This document shows positions 27,882-36,497 of a stretch of 64,000 nt of DNA, piece by piece. A program made the translations under genes and the position numbers. The stretch's first letter is position 1, and each line of letters begins with the position of its first letter. The notes below the pieces were generated by a model. It ran no database searches, was not told where the DNA came from, and saw nothing but the letters and a program-made list of their open reading frames with translations. The DNA is from Frateuria_A sp035944355 (GTDB lineage Bacteria > Pseudomonadota > Gammaproteobacteria > Xanthomonadales > Rhodanobacteraceae): assembly GCF_035944355.1 (NCBI RefSeq), contig NZ_DASZBH010000007.1, positions 62,001-126,000 of the forward strand, given 5' to 3'.

Positions 27882-27907
27882 GAGGGGCCGCCCGCAAGCG
27901 GCCCCTC
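27882..27907. terminator. Hairpin terminator between convergent genes
   Basis: GAGGGGCCGC (27882-27891), a 6-base loop and GCGGCCCCTC (27898-27907) make a perfect 10-base stem between the asparaginase-like gene and the convergent secreted-protein gene. The T-run is poor (GTCGCTTT), but position and strength fit a two-way terminator. Confidence 0.65.
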
Positions 27908-27928
27908 GTCGCTTTCGCGCGTGTTGCC

Positions 27929-29821
27929 TTACTGCACCGTCAAGGTCACGTCATCCAGCACGAACGAGGTCTGCAGCGACGCATCCTCCGTACCGGTGAA
28001 CTTCAGCACCACCGTCTTGCCGATATAGCTGGACATGTTCGCCGTATGCACGGTGTAGCCCGCAGCGGCGTTGACGTTGGAGAACGTCGCCAGCGTGCCA
28101 AGCAGCGTGCCGGAGGTGTTGTAGACCTGCACGTACAGGTGATCGTAGGCGGTCGAGCCGGTTTCGGCCGTGTCGATGTGCAGGTAGTACTGCAGCGTCG
28201 CCGAGGTCTTGCCGCTCGGGATGGTGACCTGCTGCGAGACCGTGTCGGTATGGGTGGTGCCATAGCCATCCAGCCAGGCCTTCCACGAACCGCTGTGCGC
28301 CGGCTCCGAACTGCTGTTGTCGATCACGCCCGCGGTCGTCGTCCAGGGGGCCGCCGTACCGGTTTCGAACCCGGTGTTACCCAGCAGCTGGCTGCTGCCA
28401 CCGCCGCCGGAAACCGTCACCGACTGCGTCTTGGTGTTGGTGGCGCCGAGGTTGTCGGTCACCTTCAGCGAGACGTTGTAGGTACCGGCCGCGGCATAGG
28501 TGTGGCTGGGGTTGGTCACGGTCGAGGTGCCGCCGTCGCCGAAGGCCCACGAGCGCGAACTGATCGTGCCGCCAGTGTCGGTCGAGCTGTCGGTGAAGTT
28601 CACCGTCAGGCCGCTGATCGTCTCGCCGAAGTTGGCCACCGGCGTACTGCCGCCGCCGCTGCTGCCGCCCACGATCGGATGCGAGATGTCGCATTCGTTG
28701 GTGTCGTTGGACCAGGTGCTCTGCATGGCATAAGTGCCGTTGCCCATGATCACGTTCTGGGTGGCAGCGTTCGACGGCGAGGTGAGCCACGCGCACTCGT
28801 CGCCGTCTTCCTCGCCGTTGTAGGTAGCGTCTCCGGTGTGGTTGGTCCAGCCGCCGGCCGGGTTCTGGTCGGTGACGGTCTCGGCGTACTCGTGGCCTTC
28901 GACGATCGAGAAGCCGTCCAGATTGCCCTGCGAGGAACTGCCGTTGACCGAGCCCGTGCCGCAGCTGGAACCCATGTCGTACACGTAGGGCATGTTGGTG
29001 AAGGCGACATCACCCACCGGCGAAGAGACGTTCTGGTCACCGTTCCAGTCGTGCCAGGCGCAGAACGAACCGCTCGGCGTGTTGAATCCGTCCGGATGGG
29101 TGCCCGAAGGCGACAGCACTACGTACTGCACGTAGCGGTTGGAGGCCGCGGTGGTGTTGCCGAAATGCTGCGCTGCCTTGATCGCTTCCTGCGCCAGCTG
29201 GGCGCCGGTGGCCTGCGAAGGCGAGGCGACCGAGTTGTCGTACCAGATGCCGGCGAAGGCGCCGCCGGTCGGATAGCCGATCTGCGCGGCACCAGACGGG
29301 CAGAAGGTGGCGCCGCTGGACACCGAGGGACCGTCGCAATACTGGGTCATCACGCCGGACCACAACTCGCCGCCGGTGCCCAGGCCCTTGAACAGGTTCT
29401 GCAGGTAGGGCACGGCGCCGACCGGGTCGCCTGACAGGTGCATAAGTCCATCCGAACCGGTGCTGGCCGTGCCCCACTGGTTGCCGTAGACCACCAGGTA
29501 GACCTTGGGCGTGCCGCTGGTGACGCCGATGCCGTCCACACCGCCGCCATAGCTCAGGGTCTCGGGACCGGTGGCGGCATTGGTGGCCAAGGCATGGGTC
29601 GCCCCGTACCGCTTCATCTGCGCATGCGCCTCGCGGGTCGGCACGGCGCCGTGGCGATAAAGATGCTTATAGCGCGGCGAGTAGGGGTTGAGGGTCTGCG
29701 CATTCGTGTTCTGCGCGTTGGACATGCCGACCTGTGCCGCCACGCCGCTGCCCGCGAACGCAAACCCCGCGGTCACGCTCAGCACGGCTGAGGCCATGGC
29801 TTTCATCAAGCTGCTTTTCAT
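27929..29821 (-). CDS. Secreted PKD-domain protein with Exordium-like N-terminal part
   Basis: A 630-residue exported protein. A signal peptide covers about residues 1-29. The next 350 residues are Gly/Ser/Thr/Asn-rich, with VYLVVYGNQWG, LQNLFKGLGTGG, and a metal-site-like GHEYAETVTD preceding the EDGDECAW segment; these faintly resemble the plant Exordium/PHI-1 family. A PKD domain follows (SRSWAFGDGGTSTVTNPSHTYAAAGTYNVSLKVTD), then a beta-sandwich carbohydrate-binding-like C-terminal domain (SWKAWLDGYGTTH to VLDDVTLTVQ). Several cysteines fit extracellular disulfides. It could be a peptidase, but catalysis is not shown. GGAG precedes the ATG. Confidence 0.85.
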   Translation of the reverse strand: MKSSLMKAMASAVLSVTAGFAFAGSGVAAQVGMSNAQNTNAQTLNPYSPRYKHLYRHGAVPTREAHAQMKRYGATHALATNAATGPETLSYGGGVDGIGVTSGTPKVYLVVYGNQWGTASTGSDGLMHLSGDPVGAVPYLQNLFKGLGTGGELWSGVMTQYCDGPSVSSGATFCPSGAAQIGYPTGGAFAGIWYDNSVASPSQATGAQLAQEAIKAAQHFGNTTAASNRYVQYVVLSPSGTHPDGFNTPSGSFCAWHDWNGDQNVSSPVGDVAFTNMPYVYDMGSSCGTGSVNGSSSQGNLDGFSIVEGHEYAETVTDQNPAGGWTNHTGDATYNGEEDGDECAWLTSPSNAATQNVIMGNGTYAMQSTWSNDTNECDISHPIVGGSSGGGSTPVANFGETISGLTVNFTDSSTDTGGTISSRSWAFGDGGTSTVTNPSHTYAAAGTYNVSLKVTDNLGATNTKTQSVTVSGGGGSSQLLGNTGFETGTAAPWTTTAGVIDNSSSEPAHSGSWKAWLDGYGTTHTDTVSQQVTIPSGKTSATLQYYLHIDTAETGSTAYDHLYVQVYNTSGTLLGTLATFSNVNAAAGYTVHTANMSSYIGKTVVLKFTGTEDASLQTSFVLDDVTLTVQ

Positions 29822-30572
29822 GGTTGCTCCGAATTTGAGGACGAGAAGACCTGCTGCGGCAGAGGCCACAGTTCAATCGAGCTAGCTGGTGTGCCCTAAA
29901 GTTGCGTCAATGCCCCGAACCGCAGTTCCCCCTGCGGTCCCTCAGCAGCGATCGGGGCCCGTCTGGTGCGGCTGGAGAGTGCGGCACGCAAACGGGACGA
30001 ACCATCCGTCAACCTCCCCGCCGACGAATGGTTTGACGATAGGCGGGCCAAATCGACGCGGACAATTGGACTTTTTCGTAGGGGAGAAGCGCCTGGCTGA
30101 TATCGAAAAAACCTTCGTGCGCGCAAGTGTGACGCAGTGCGTTAACCGGGCGACGCAGGCCTGTGTGATGGCATCGCTCGACCAAGTCGGCGCAAGGCTT
30201 CCGGAGCATCGCTTCGCGCTCGCGTGAAGGTTTTGCATGCGCGCGAAGGCGCCTAAACCCTGGTTAAACACAAGACCTTGCGCCGCCATCGGTGGCAAAC
30301 GTACGCGCCCGGGAGCGGCTGTCCGGGCCGTTGCAGAGATTCCCCCATGAATAAGGGCCCGGCCGAAGCAGAGCCCTTTGCCTGCGCTGTCGGCGCACCC
30401 GATACGGCCGGGCGCGTGACGCGTCCTGGTCACGCTCCGAGCATGCGGAGGCCGTACGCCGTGGCAGAGAGATTTCCTGGGATTCGGATCCGTGATTGGC
30501 GCTGTTAGCAGCCGCGGAAAGCGCGCCGCAGCGACGCCCACGAGGCATCACGCCCATGCCGCAAACGCATAG
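29822..30572. other. Gene-poor stretch of about 750 bp
   Basis: No convincing gene is seen here on either strand. Two possible frames (29889-30227, 30347-30508) lack ribosome sites and recognisable domains. The left end must hold the promoter of the secreted PKD gene; a TTGACG at about 29903-29908 on the minus strand is a possible -35 box. The stretch includes more A/T-rich patches (for example 30060-30120) than its neighbours. It may contain a small RNA or a decayed gene, but I cannot support either. Confidence 0.5.
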
Positions 30573-30593
30573 AGCCCGGCTTTGTGCCGGGTC
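30573..30593 (-). terminator. Hairpin downstream of sufT
   Basis: CCCGGC (on the minus strand) with a 5-base loop and GCCGGG forms a short stem 30 bases beyond the sufT stop, followed by CTCTATGCGTTT. The T content is low, so termination is plausible but not certain. Confidence 0.45.
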
Positions 30594-30622
30594 TTCGGGT
30601 GCTGCGGGATGGCACCGGAACG

Positions 30623-31180
30623 CTAGAGCATGCCGGTCTCGAGCTTGGCCGCATCCGACATCATCGAGTGGTTCCACGGCGGGTCGAAGACCAGGTCCAC
30701 GTCCGTCTCGCCGACGGTGGGGATCAATTCGAGCTTGGTGCGCACGTCGTCCACCAGGATGTCGCCCATGCCGCAGCCGGGCGCGGTCAGGGTCAGCTTG
30801 ACGTAGACCTTGCGCGTGCCGTCGGCGAGCGCATCGATCGACACGTCGTAGACCAGCCCGAGCTCCACCACGTTGATCGGGATCTCCGGATCGAACACCG
30901 TGCGCAGTTGCTCCCACACCAGCTTTTCCACGTCCTCGTCGCTGGCATCGGCGGCCAGCTCGATCGGCGGCGGCGGTTCCTTGCCCAGGGCGTCGGCATC
31001 GTTGCCGGCGATGCGGAACAGGTTGCCCTCGACGTAGACGGTGAAACTGCCGCCGAGCGCCTGCGTGATGTAGCCGATCTGGCCGGCCGGAAGCATCACG
31101 CTCTCGCCCTGCGGCACCATCACCGCCGCGCAATCGCGCTCCAGGGTGAAGGGTTCGCTGCTCAGACTGAAGCCACTCAT
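30623..31180 (-). CDS. sufT: Fe-S assembly protein SufT
   Basis: The 185-residue protein has the SufT N-terminal module (RDCAAVMVPQGESVMLPAGQIGYITQALGGSFTV, residues about 14-50) and a C-terminal MIP18/DUF59 domain with FDPEIPINVVELGLVYDV and the Cys-containing TLTAPGCGMGD. SufT helps Fe-S cluster maturation and transfer. The start at 31180 removes a basic upstream stretch. The rest of the suf operon is not in the window, so it is a stand-alone copy here. Confidence 0.92.
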   Translation of the reverse strand: MSGFSLSSEPFTLERDCAAVMVPQGESVMLPAGQIGYITQALGGSFTVYVEGNLFRIAGNDADALGKEPPPPIELAADASDEDVEKLVWEQLRTVFDPEIPINVVELGLVYDVSIDALADGTRKVYVKLTLTAPGCGMGDILVDDVRTKLELIPTVGETDVDLVFDPPWNHSMMSDAAKLETGML

Positions 31181-31401
31181 GCCGATCCTGCTAAAAATCC
31201 GTCGAGGCCGCGGCCACGGCCGCGGGAAGCGCTCTATTATGCCGCGCCGCGGCGGCACGCCGCTGATCAAGATCAGGCCCGCGCTGCCGATCTCAAGACA
31301 TCCGGGCGGACGGGACGGCCGCGCGGTTATCATTCACGCTCGCCAGAAGACTGCAGGACCCGCATGGCTCCCGACCACCCGCCGCAGCCCCGTCCCCGCT
31401 C

Positions 31402-31824
31402 GTGCGCCTGATTTCCGCGCTGTTCGCCGCCTTCAGCGCGGCCATGCTGGGGCTCGCCGCGGGCGCCGTCTGGATGTTGCCGACGATGGCGTTGCGGCGC
31501 CCGCTGCCGGTGCTCGCGCTGGTGGCCGGCGGGCTGCTGGCGCTGGCGGTACGGAGCTGGGTGCGCCCGGCTGGCCGTGCGGCTGCCGCACTGGCTGCCG
31601 GCGCCACGGTGCTAGCGGCGATCTACGTGGACATGCTCACCGCTGCGGCGCGGATCGCCGGAGCCATGGGCATCGGCCTGCTCGACGCCCTGCGCGGGGC
31701 CGGTCCGACGATGCTGCTGGTGTTGGCGCAACTGGCGGTGCGGCCGGTCGATGTCGCCTTCGGCCTGGGCGGCGCGCTGCTTGCCGCGTGGCTGGCCGGC
31801 CGCAGGCCCCGACGGGTTCCGTAA
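31402..31824 (+). CDS. Hypothetical small membrane protein
   Basis: A 140-residue, alanine/leucine-rich protein with four predicted helices (from about 4, 35, 60 and 85) and an arginine-rich C-terminus. I do not recognise the family. The start is uncertain: GTG at 31402 has no ribosome site, while an ATG at 31364 with a good AGGA site opens a 15-codon frame that ends at 31411 and overlaps this GTG. That suggests coupled translation or a frameshift in the 5' end. It is convergent with pntB, four bases apart. Confidence 0.5.
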   Translation: MRLISALFAAFSAAMLGLAAGAVWMLPTMALRRPLPVLALVAGGLLALAVRSWVRPAGRAAAALAAGATVLAAIYVDMLTAAARIAGAMGIGLLDALRGAGPTMLLVLAQLAVRPVDVAFGLGGALLAAWLAGRRPRRVP

Positions 31825-31828
31825 GCGC

Positions 31829-33256
31829 CTACGCTTCCAGCGCCTTGAGCGCCGCCACCAGTTCGGCCGCCACCGCCTGCCCGTCGCCGTAGAGCATGCG
31901 CGCGTTGTCGGCGTAGAACAGCGCGTTCTCGATGCCGGCGAAGCCGGTGCCCTTGCCGCGCTTGACCACGATGACGTTTCTCGCGGCCGCCACGTCCAGG
32001 ATCGGCATGCCGTAGATGGGCGAGGCCGGATCGGTCTTGGCCAGCGGGTTGACCACGTCGTTGGCGCCGATCACCAGCGCCACGTCGGTGCTCGGAAACT
32101 CGGGGTTGATCTCGTCCATGTCGGCGATCAGGTCGTAGGGCACGCCCGCCTCGGCCAGCAGCACGTTCATATGGCCCGGCATGCGGCCGGCCACCGGGTG
32201 GATGGCGAATTTCACCTTGACCCCGCCCTCGATCAGCAGCCGCGCGAACTCCCACACCTTGTGCTGCGCCTGCGCCACCGCCATGCCGTAGCCGGGCACG
32301 ATCACCACGCGCTCGGCATAGGCCATCATCACCGCCGCGTCCGGCGCCTCGATGGGCTTCTGCGCGCCGCTTATCGCCTGCGCCGCGCCGGCCGCAGCGC
32401 CGAAGCTGCCGAACAGCACGTTGCCCAGCGAGCGGTTCATCGCCTTGGCCATCAGCTGGGTCAGCAGCGTGCCGGCCGCGCCGACCACGGTGCCGGCGAT
32501 GATCATCGCCTCGTTGCCCAGTACGAAGCCCTCGAACGCGACCGCCAGGCCGGTGAATGCGTTGTACAGCGAGATCACCACCGGCATGTCGGCGCCGCCG
32601 ATCGGCAGCGTCATCATCAGCCCGAACAGGAGCGCCAGCGCAAAGAAAATCGCGATCAGGCCGGGCCGGAGCGTGCCGGCGACCAGCAGGGCTCCCAGCA
32701 CGAGCGCGAGCGCGAGCACCAGCAGGTTGGCCGCGCGCTGGCCGGGAAACGTGAAGCGCCGATCCAGCCAGCCCTGCAGCTTGGCGAAGGCGACCAGCGA
32801 ACCGGAAAAACTCACCGCGCCGATGAGCGCGCCCAGCACCGCCAGCGCCAGCTGCGCCGTGCCGGGCGCCTGGCCGCCGGCGGCGAACCGCCCGCCGCCG
32901 AGCAGCGTCACCGCCGCGCCGGCGAAGCCGACCAGCTCGGCCGCGCCGATGGCCGCCGCCGCGCCGCCGCCCATGCCGTTGTAGAGCGCCACCATCTGCG
33001 GCATCGCGGTCATCGCCACGCGCCGGCCCGACCACCACGCCGCGGCGGTGCCCAGCAGCAGCGCGGCCAGCATGAGCCCACGGTGCGCCAGCCCGGGCAG
33101 CGCGAAGGTGGCCGCCACCGCCAGCGCCATGCCCAGGCCGGCCCAGACGATGCCGCCGCGCGCCGTGCGCGGCGAACTCATGCGCTTCAGCCCCAGGATG
33201 AACAGCAGCGCGGCGATGAAATAGCAGGCCTGGATCGCCCCCGGCAGCCAGGCCAT
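31829..33256 (-). CDS. pntB: NAD(P) transhydrogenase subunit beta
   Basis: The 475-residue protein has eight or nine membrane helices in the first half (ALYNGMGGGAAAAIGAAEL) and the soluble NADP-binding domain III at the C-terminus: VVIVPGYGMAVAQAQH, FAIHPVAGRMPGHMNVLLAEAGVPYD, DVALVIGANDVVNPLAK, and KRGKGTGFAGIENALFY. With PntA it moves hydride from NADH to NADP using the proton gradient. It overlaps the pntA2 stop codon by one base (ATGA). Confidence 0.97.
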   Translation of the reverse strand: MAWLPGAIQACYFIAALLFILGLKRMSSPRTARGGIVWAGLGMALAVAATFALPGLAHRGLMLAALLLGTAAAWWSGRRVAMTAMPQMVALYNGMGGGAAAAIGAAELVGFAGAAVTLLGGGRFAAGGQAPGTAQLALAVLGALIGAVSFSGSLVAFAKLQGWLDRRFTFPGQRAANLLVLALALVLGALLVAGTLRPGLIAIFFALALLFGLMMTLPIGGADMPVVISLYNAFTGLAVAFEGFVLGNEAMIIAGTVVGAAGTLLTQLMAKAMNRSLGNVLFGSFGAAAGAAQAISGAQKPIEAPDAAVMMAYAERVVIVPGYGMAVAQAQHKVWEFARLLIEGGVKVKFAIHPVAGRMPGHMNVLLAEAGVPYDLIADMDEINPEFPSTDVALVIGANDVVNPLAKTDPASPIYGMPILDVAAARNVIVVKRGKGTGFAGIENALFYADNARMLYGDGQAVAAELVAALKALEA

Positions 33257-33558
33257 CAGTGCGTCCCCCGGCCGCCCGGGCGGCTGGACTTGAACATCTC
33301 GAGCATCCGCTCGGTGACCACGTAGCCGCCCGCCGCGTTGCCGGCGCCCAGCAGCACGCCGACGAAGCCGATGCCGATTTCCAGCGGCGTCTGCGCGTGG
33401 CCCAGCGCGATCATCGCGCCGACCAGTACGATCCCGTGAATGAAGTTCGAACCGGACATCAGCGGCGTATGCAAGATCACCGGCACACGCGCGATGATCT
33501 CGTGGCCGGTGAAGGCCGCCAGCATGAAGATGTACAGCGCAAGGAACCCGTCGAGCAT
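33256..33558 (-). CDS. pntA2: NAD(P) transhydrogenase subunit alpha part 2 (membrane)
   Basis: The 100-residue protein is the membrane part of the alpha subunit in three-gene transhydrogenases: IFMLAAFTGHEIIARVPVILHTPLMSGSNFIHGIVLVGAMIAL, with helices and the conserved HTPLMSGSN turn. It is followed directly by pntB. The soluble alpha part, pntA1, is not adjacent but lies 1.7 kb upstream beyond three genes on the opposite strand. The ATG at 33556-33558 follows a GGGGGAGAGG site. Confidence 0.95.
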   Translation of the reverse strand: MLDGFLALYIFMLAAFTGHEIIARVPVILHTPLMSGSNFIHGIVLVGAMIALGHAQTPLEIGIGFVGVLLGAGNAAGGYVVTERMLEMFKSSRPGGRGTH

Positions 33559-33612
33559 GACCTCTCCCCCCGTCCGCGCGCCCCGCCGAGCGGCTGTCGC
33601 CGCATCATACGG

Positions 33613-33632
33613 TCGCACGTCAACCCGTGCGA
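33613..33632. promoter_or_regulatory. Palindrome upstream of the sigma factor gene
   Basis: TCGCACG (33613-33619) and CGTGCGA (33626-33632) form perfect 7-base arms about a 6-base centre, 14 bases before the sigma-factor start and 55 bases before pntA2 on the other strand. It could be an operator or a leader hairpin. Confidence 0.35.
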
Positions 33633-33645
33633 GCCTGTCGCGTTG

Positions 33646-34287
33646 ATGCATCCGATCCTTTCGCAACCGGGCCAGGACGCCGATGACGCGGACCCCGACG
33701 CCATGAACAGCCTTGCCGGCGCCCTCGACAGCGGCCTGCTGGCGCCGGATGCGCGCGCCGTGCCGGCCACCCTGGACGCGTTCCTGGCCGACGTCGAGCG
33801 CCGCGCTTTCCGCCTGGCCGAACTGCAGCTGGGCCATCGCGAGGACGCGCTGGACGCGGTGCAGGACGCCATGCTGCGTCTGGTCCGGCACTACCGCGAC
33901 AAGCCCGCGCAGGAGTGGACGCCGTTGTTCTGGGGCATCCTGCGCAGGCGCATCGTCGACCTGCAGCGCCGGCGCAAGGTGCGCTCGATCGTGGTCGGCT
34001 GGCTCGGCGGCCGCGACGAGGACGGCGAGGACCTGCCCGCCTGGGAGCCCGCCGACAGCACGCCCGGCCCGCTGCAGCGGCTGGAGGACGGCAAGGCGTG
34101 GAGCGAGATCTCCGCCGCGGTGCAGCGCCTGCCCCGGCGCCAGCGCGAAGCGTTCCTGCTGCGCATGCTCGAAGGCCTGGACGTGGCGGACACGGCCAGG
34201 GCCATGGGTTGCTCCGAAGGCAGTGTCAAGACTCATCTGTCGCGTGCGATGCACCATCTGCGCGACCAACTGGAGGACTGGCGATGA
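33646..34287 (+). CDS. ECF-type RNA polymerase sigma factor
   Basis: The 213-residue protein has sigma region 2 (ERRAFRLAELQLGHREDALDAVQDAMLRLVRHYRD, where the usual acidic DA-D-ALDAVQDA helix is clear) and region 4 with the helix-turn-helix MLEGLDVADTARAMGCSEGSVKTHLSRAMHHLRDQL. It lacks a sigma-1 region, so it is an extracytoplasmic-function type. The start could instead be ATG at 33703 (194 residues). Its stop overlaps the next gene, a probable anti-sigma-like partner. It interrupts the pnt locus. Confidence 0.9.
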   Translation: MHPILSQPGQDADDADPDAMNSLAGALDSGLLAPDARAVPATLDAFLADVERRAFRLAELQLGHREDALDAVQDAMLRLVRHYRDKPAQEWTPLFWGILRRRIVDLQRRRKVRSIVVGWLGGRDEDGEDLPAWEPADSTPGPLQRLEDGKAWSEISAAVQRLPRRQREAFLLRMLEGLDVADTARAMGCSEGSVKTHLSRAMHHLRDQLEDWR

Positions 34288-34676
34288 CGCCCGATCCCGA
34301 CAAGTTCGCCCGGCGCGCCCGCGCGCTGTACCTGGAAGCCAGCCGGCAGCTCGATCCGTCCACGGCCGAGCGCCTGCGCGCGACGCGCCGGCAGGCGCTT
34401 GCCGCCGCGCGTCCGGCGCCGCACCGGTTCGCCTCGCGCGTGCTGCTGCCGGTCGGTGCCTTCGCCGTGCTCGCCCTGGCCACGCTGATGATCTGGCAGC
34501 CGCTGCGGCGCGCCGACAGCGCAACGCCGCAGGCGGCCTCCACGGCGCAGACCGCCGACGCGGATGTGGACCTGCCGCCCGACGCCGACAGCGCCGATCC
34601 GCAGCTCTACCAGAACCTCGACTTCTTCGATTGGCTCGCCGCCAACGACACCTCCAGCCGCAGCACTGAGCCATGA
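34284..34676 (+). CDS. Single-pass membrane protein, likely anti-sigma-type partner
   Basis: A 130-residue protein with a charged N-terminal part (about 1-45), one membrane helix (about 52-70: VLLPVGAFAVLALATLMIW), and an acidic periplasmic tail ending in QLYQNLDFFDWLAAND. Its start overlaps the sigma factor stop (ATGA), the usual geometry of a sigma/anti-sigma pair, and its own stop overlaps the DUF3106 gene start. No recognised zinc-binding anti-sigma motif is seen, so the role is inferred from position. Similar proteins are annotated as DUF3619-like. Confidence 0.75.
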   Translation: MTPDPDKFARRARALYLEASRQLDPSTAERLRATRRQALAAARPAPHRFASRVLLPVGAFAVLALATLMIWQPLRRADSATPQAASTAQTADADVDLPPDADSADPQLYQNLDFFDWLAANDTSSRSTEP

Positions 34677-35179
34677 CGCGCTTCGCACTCCTACCGCTGC
34701 TGCTTGCCCTGCTCGCCCTTGCGCCATCGCACGCGCAGGAGGCGCCGCCTCCCCCGCCGTCCGGCGAAAATGCCGAGCTGCCGGCGCCACGCCCCTGGCG
34801 CAGCCTGGATCCTGCCCAGCAGGAAGTGCTCGCCCCCTTGCGAAACGACTGGGACAGCATGCCGCCGCGCAAGCAGTCGCACATGCTCAAGCGCGCCGAG
34901 CACTGGGTCACCCTGCCGCCCGACCGCCGCCAGGAAATCCGCGAACGCATCGCCCGCTGGCAACAGATGACGCCCGAGGAGCGCCAGCGCGCACGGGCCA
35001 ACATGCACAAGTTCCACCACCTGCCGCCAGGCCAGCGCGAACGCCTGCACGATGCCTATCAGCGCTTTCAGCACCTGCCGCCGGACCAGCGCGAACGCCT
35101 GCTGCGCCAGTGGCGCTCGCAGACGATCGAGCAGCGGTTGCAGGGGCTCGACCATCCGCCTCGGTCTGCGGGACACTGA
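34673..35179 (+). CDS. DUF3106 family exported protein
   Basis: The 168-residue protein has a signal peptide (cleavage near SHA-QE at 20-22), a proline-rich spacer, and a helical Arg/Gln-rich domain with repeated short units such as PPDRRQEIRERIARWQQMTPEERQR and LPPGQRERL, LPPDQRERL. The repeats fit DUF3106, whose function is unknown and which commonly follows an ECF sigma and small membrane protein in this group. The basic, Gln/Arg-rich helices resemble periplasmic CpxP/Spy-like proteins only superficially. Confidence 0.85.
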   Translation: MTRFALLPLLLALLALAPSHAQEAPPPPPSGENAELPAPRPWRSLDPAQQEVLAPLRNDWDSMPPRKQSHMLKRAEHWVTLPPDRRQEIRERIARWQQMTPEERQRARANMHKFHHLPPGQRERLHDAYQRFQHLPPDQRERLLRQWRSQTIEQRLQGLDHPPRSAGH

Positions 35180-35259
35180 CCCGGGACCGTCTTTCGGGAA
35201 AGGGGCAATACGGTGGATCTCGGCGCAGGGCCGCCTGCCGCGCCAGTACCGCCGACGAT

Positions 35260-36354
35260 TCAGGGCCGCGGCTCGCCTTCACGCGTGAGGCAGGTCTTGG
35301 CGATCAGTTCGTCACCGAAGTCGGGCGCGAGCGCCCCATCGCGGAGCATCAGCTCGACGAAGTTGTAGACGTTGCGCGCATACATCTCCGAGGCATGCAG
35401 AGGCGCGCCCGCGGGTAGGTTCAGCGGGCCGAGGATGCTCACGCCCGCATGCTCGACGCGTTCGCCCGGCCGGGTCAGCTCGCAGTTGCCGCCGCCTTCG
35501 GCGGCCAGGTCCACCACCAGTGCGCCGGGCTTCATGCCCTCGACCATCGCCTGCGTGACGATCTTCGGGGCCGGGCGGCCGGGCACCGCGGCGGTGCTGA
35601 CGATCACGTCGACGAGCTTGAGGTGTTCGGCCAGCGCCTGCTGCTGCGCGGCGCGCTCCTCGGCGGAAAGCTCGCGCGCGTAGCCGCCGCTGCCGGCGGC
35701 GCTGACGCCCAGGTCCAGGAATTTCGCGCCCAGCGACTCGACCTGCTCGCGCGTCTCCGGACGCACGTCGTAGCCCTCGATCTGCGCGCCCAGCCGGCGC
35801 GCGGTGGCGATGGCCTGCAGGCCGGCCACGCCGGCGCCGATCACCAGCACCCGCGAGGGCCGGATGGTGCCGGCGGCGGTGGTCAGCATGGGGAAGAACT
35901 TCGGGCAGGCTTCGGCGGCGATCAGCATCGCGCGATAACCGGCCACGGCGGCCTGTGAACTCAGCACGTCCATCGCCTGCGCGCGGGTGGTGCGCGGCAG
36001 CAGTTCCAACGCGAAGGCGGTGATCCGGCGCTTGCCCAGCGCGGCGATGCGCTCGGCGGCGCCGTGCGGCCGCAACTGGCCGACCACCATCGCGCCTTCG
36101 CGCAACTGGCCGTAGACGGCGTCTTCCGGCGGCAGCACGCAGGCGAGCAGGTCGGCCTGGGCGAGCACCTGCGCCGCGTCGGCGAATTCCACATCGGCGT
36201 AGGCGCCCTCGGGGAAACCGGCGGCCGTGCCGGCGGCATGCTCCAACAGCACCCGCACGCCCTTGCCGCGCAATTTCTTCGCCACCTCGGGCGTGATCGC
36301 CACCCGCCGCTCGCCGGCAGCCGCCTCGCGCAATGCGCCCACGGTAATCGCCAT
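35260..36354 (-). CDS. pntA1: NAD(P) transhydrogenase subunit alpha part 1 (soluble)
   Basis: The 364-residue protein is the NAD-binding domain I: EAAAGERRVAITPEVAKKL near the N-terminus, PRTTRAQAMDVLSSQAAVAGYRA, and the dinucleotide-binding VLVIGAGVAGLQAIATARRLGAQIEGYDVR. Its C-terminus ends at the soluble domain with no membrane helices, so it needs pntA2. It reads in the same direction as pntA2-pntB but is separated from them by the opposite-strand sigma cassette. The start at 36354 matches the family opening MAITVGALRE. Confidence 0.96.
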   Translation of the reverse strand: MAITVGALREAAAGERRVAITPEVAKKLRGKGVRVLLEHAAGTAAGFPEGAYADVEFADAAQVLAQADLLACVLPPEDAVYGQLREGAMVVGQLRPHGAAERIAALGKRRITAFALELLPRTTRAQAMDVLSSQAAVAGYRAMLIAAEACPKFFPMLTTAAGTIRPSRVLVIGAGVAGLQAIATARRLGAQIEGYDVRPETREQVESLGAKFLDLGVSAAGSGGYARELSAEERAAQQQALAEHLKLVDVIVSTAAVPGRPAPKIVTQAMVEGMKPGALVVDLAAEGGGNCELTRPGERVEHAGVSILGPLNLPAGAPLHASEMYARNVYNFVELMLRDGALAPDFGDELIAKTCLTREGEPRP

Positions 36355-36497
36355 GTGTCTCCCCCGCGTCCCGATGCGCCATCCTAGCCCATGGGCGCCC
36401 GCACACGCCGGTCGACCGGCGCGCCGGCGGCCGCAGTAGACTGGCCCACCGGCAGCGCCGCCAGCGGCGCGCACGGGGTCTTTGCAGGAGATCCCTC

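Noticed and set aside
29889..30227. Possible 112-codon gene in the long gap
   Set aside because: No ribosome site, no domain, biased composition; kept only as part of the gene-poor stretch.
30347..30508. Possible 53-codon gene (MNKGPAEAEPF...)
   Set aside because: No Shine-Dalgarno sequence and arginine/proline-rich composition typical of chance frames.
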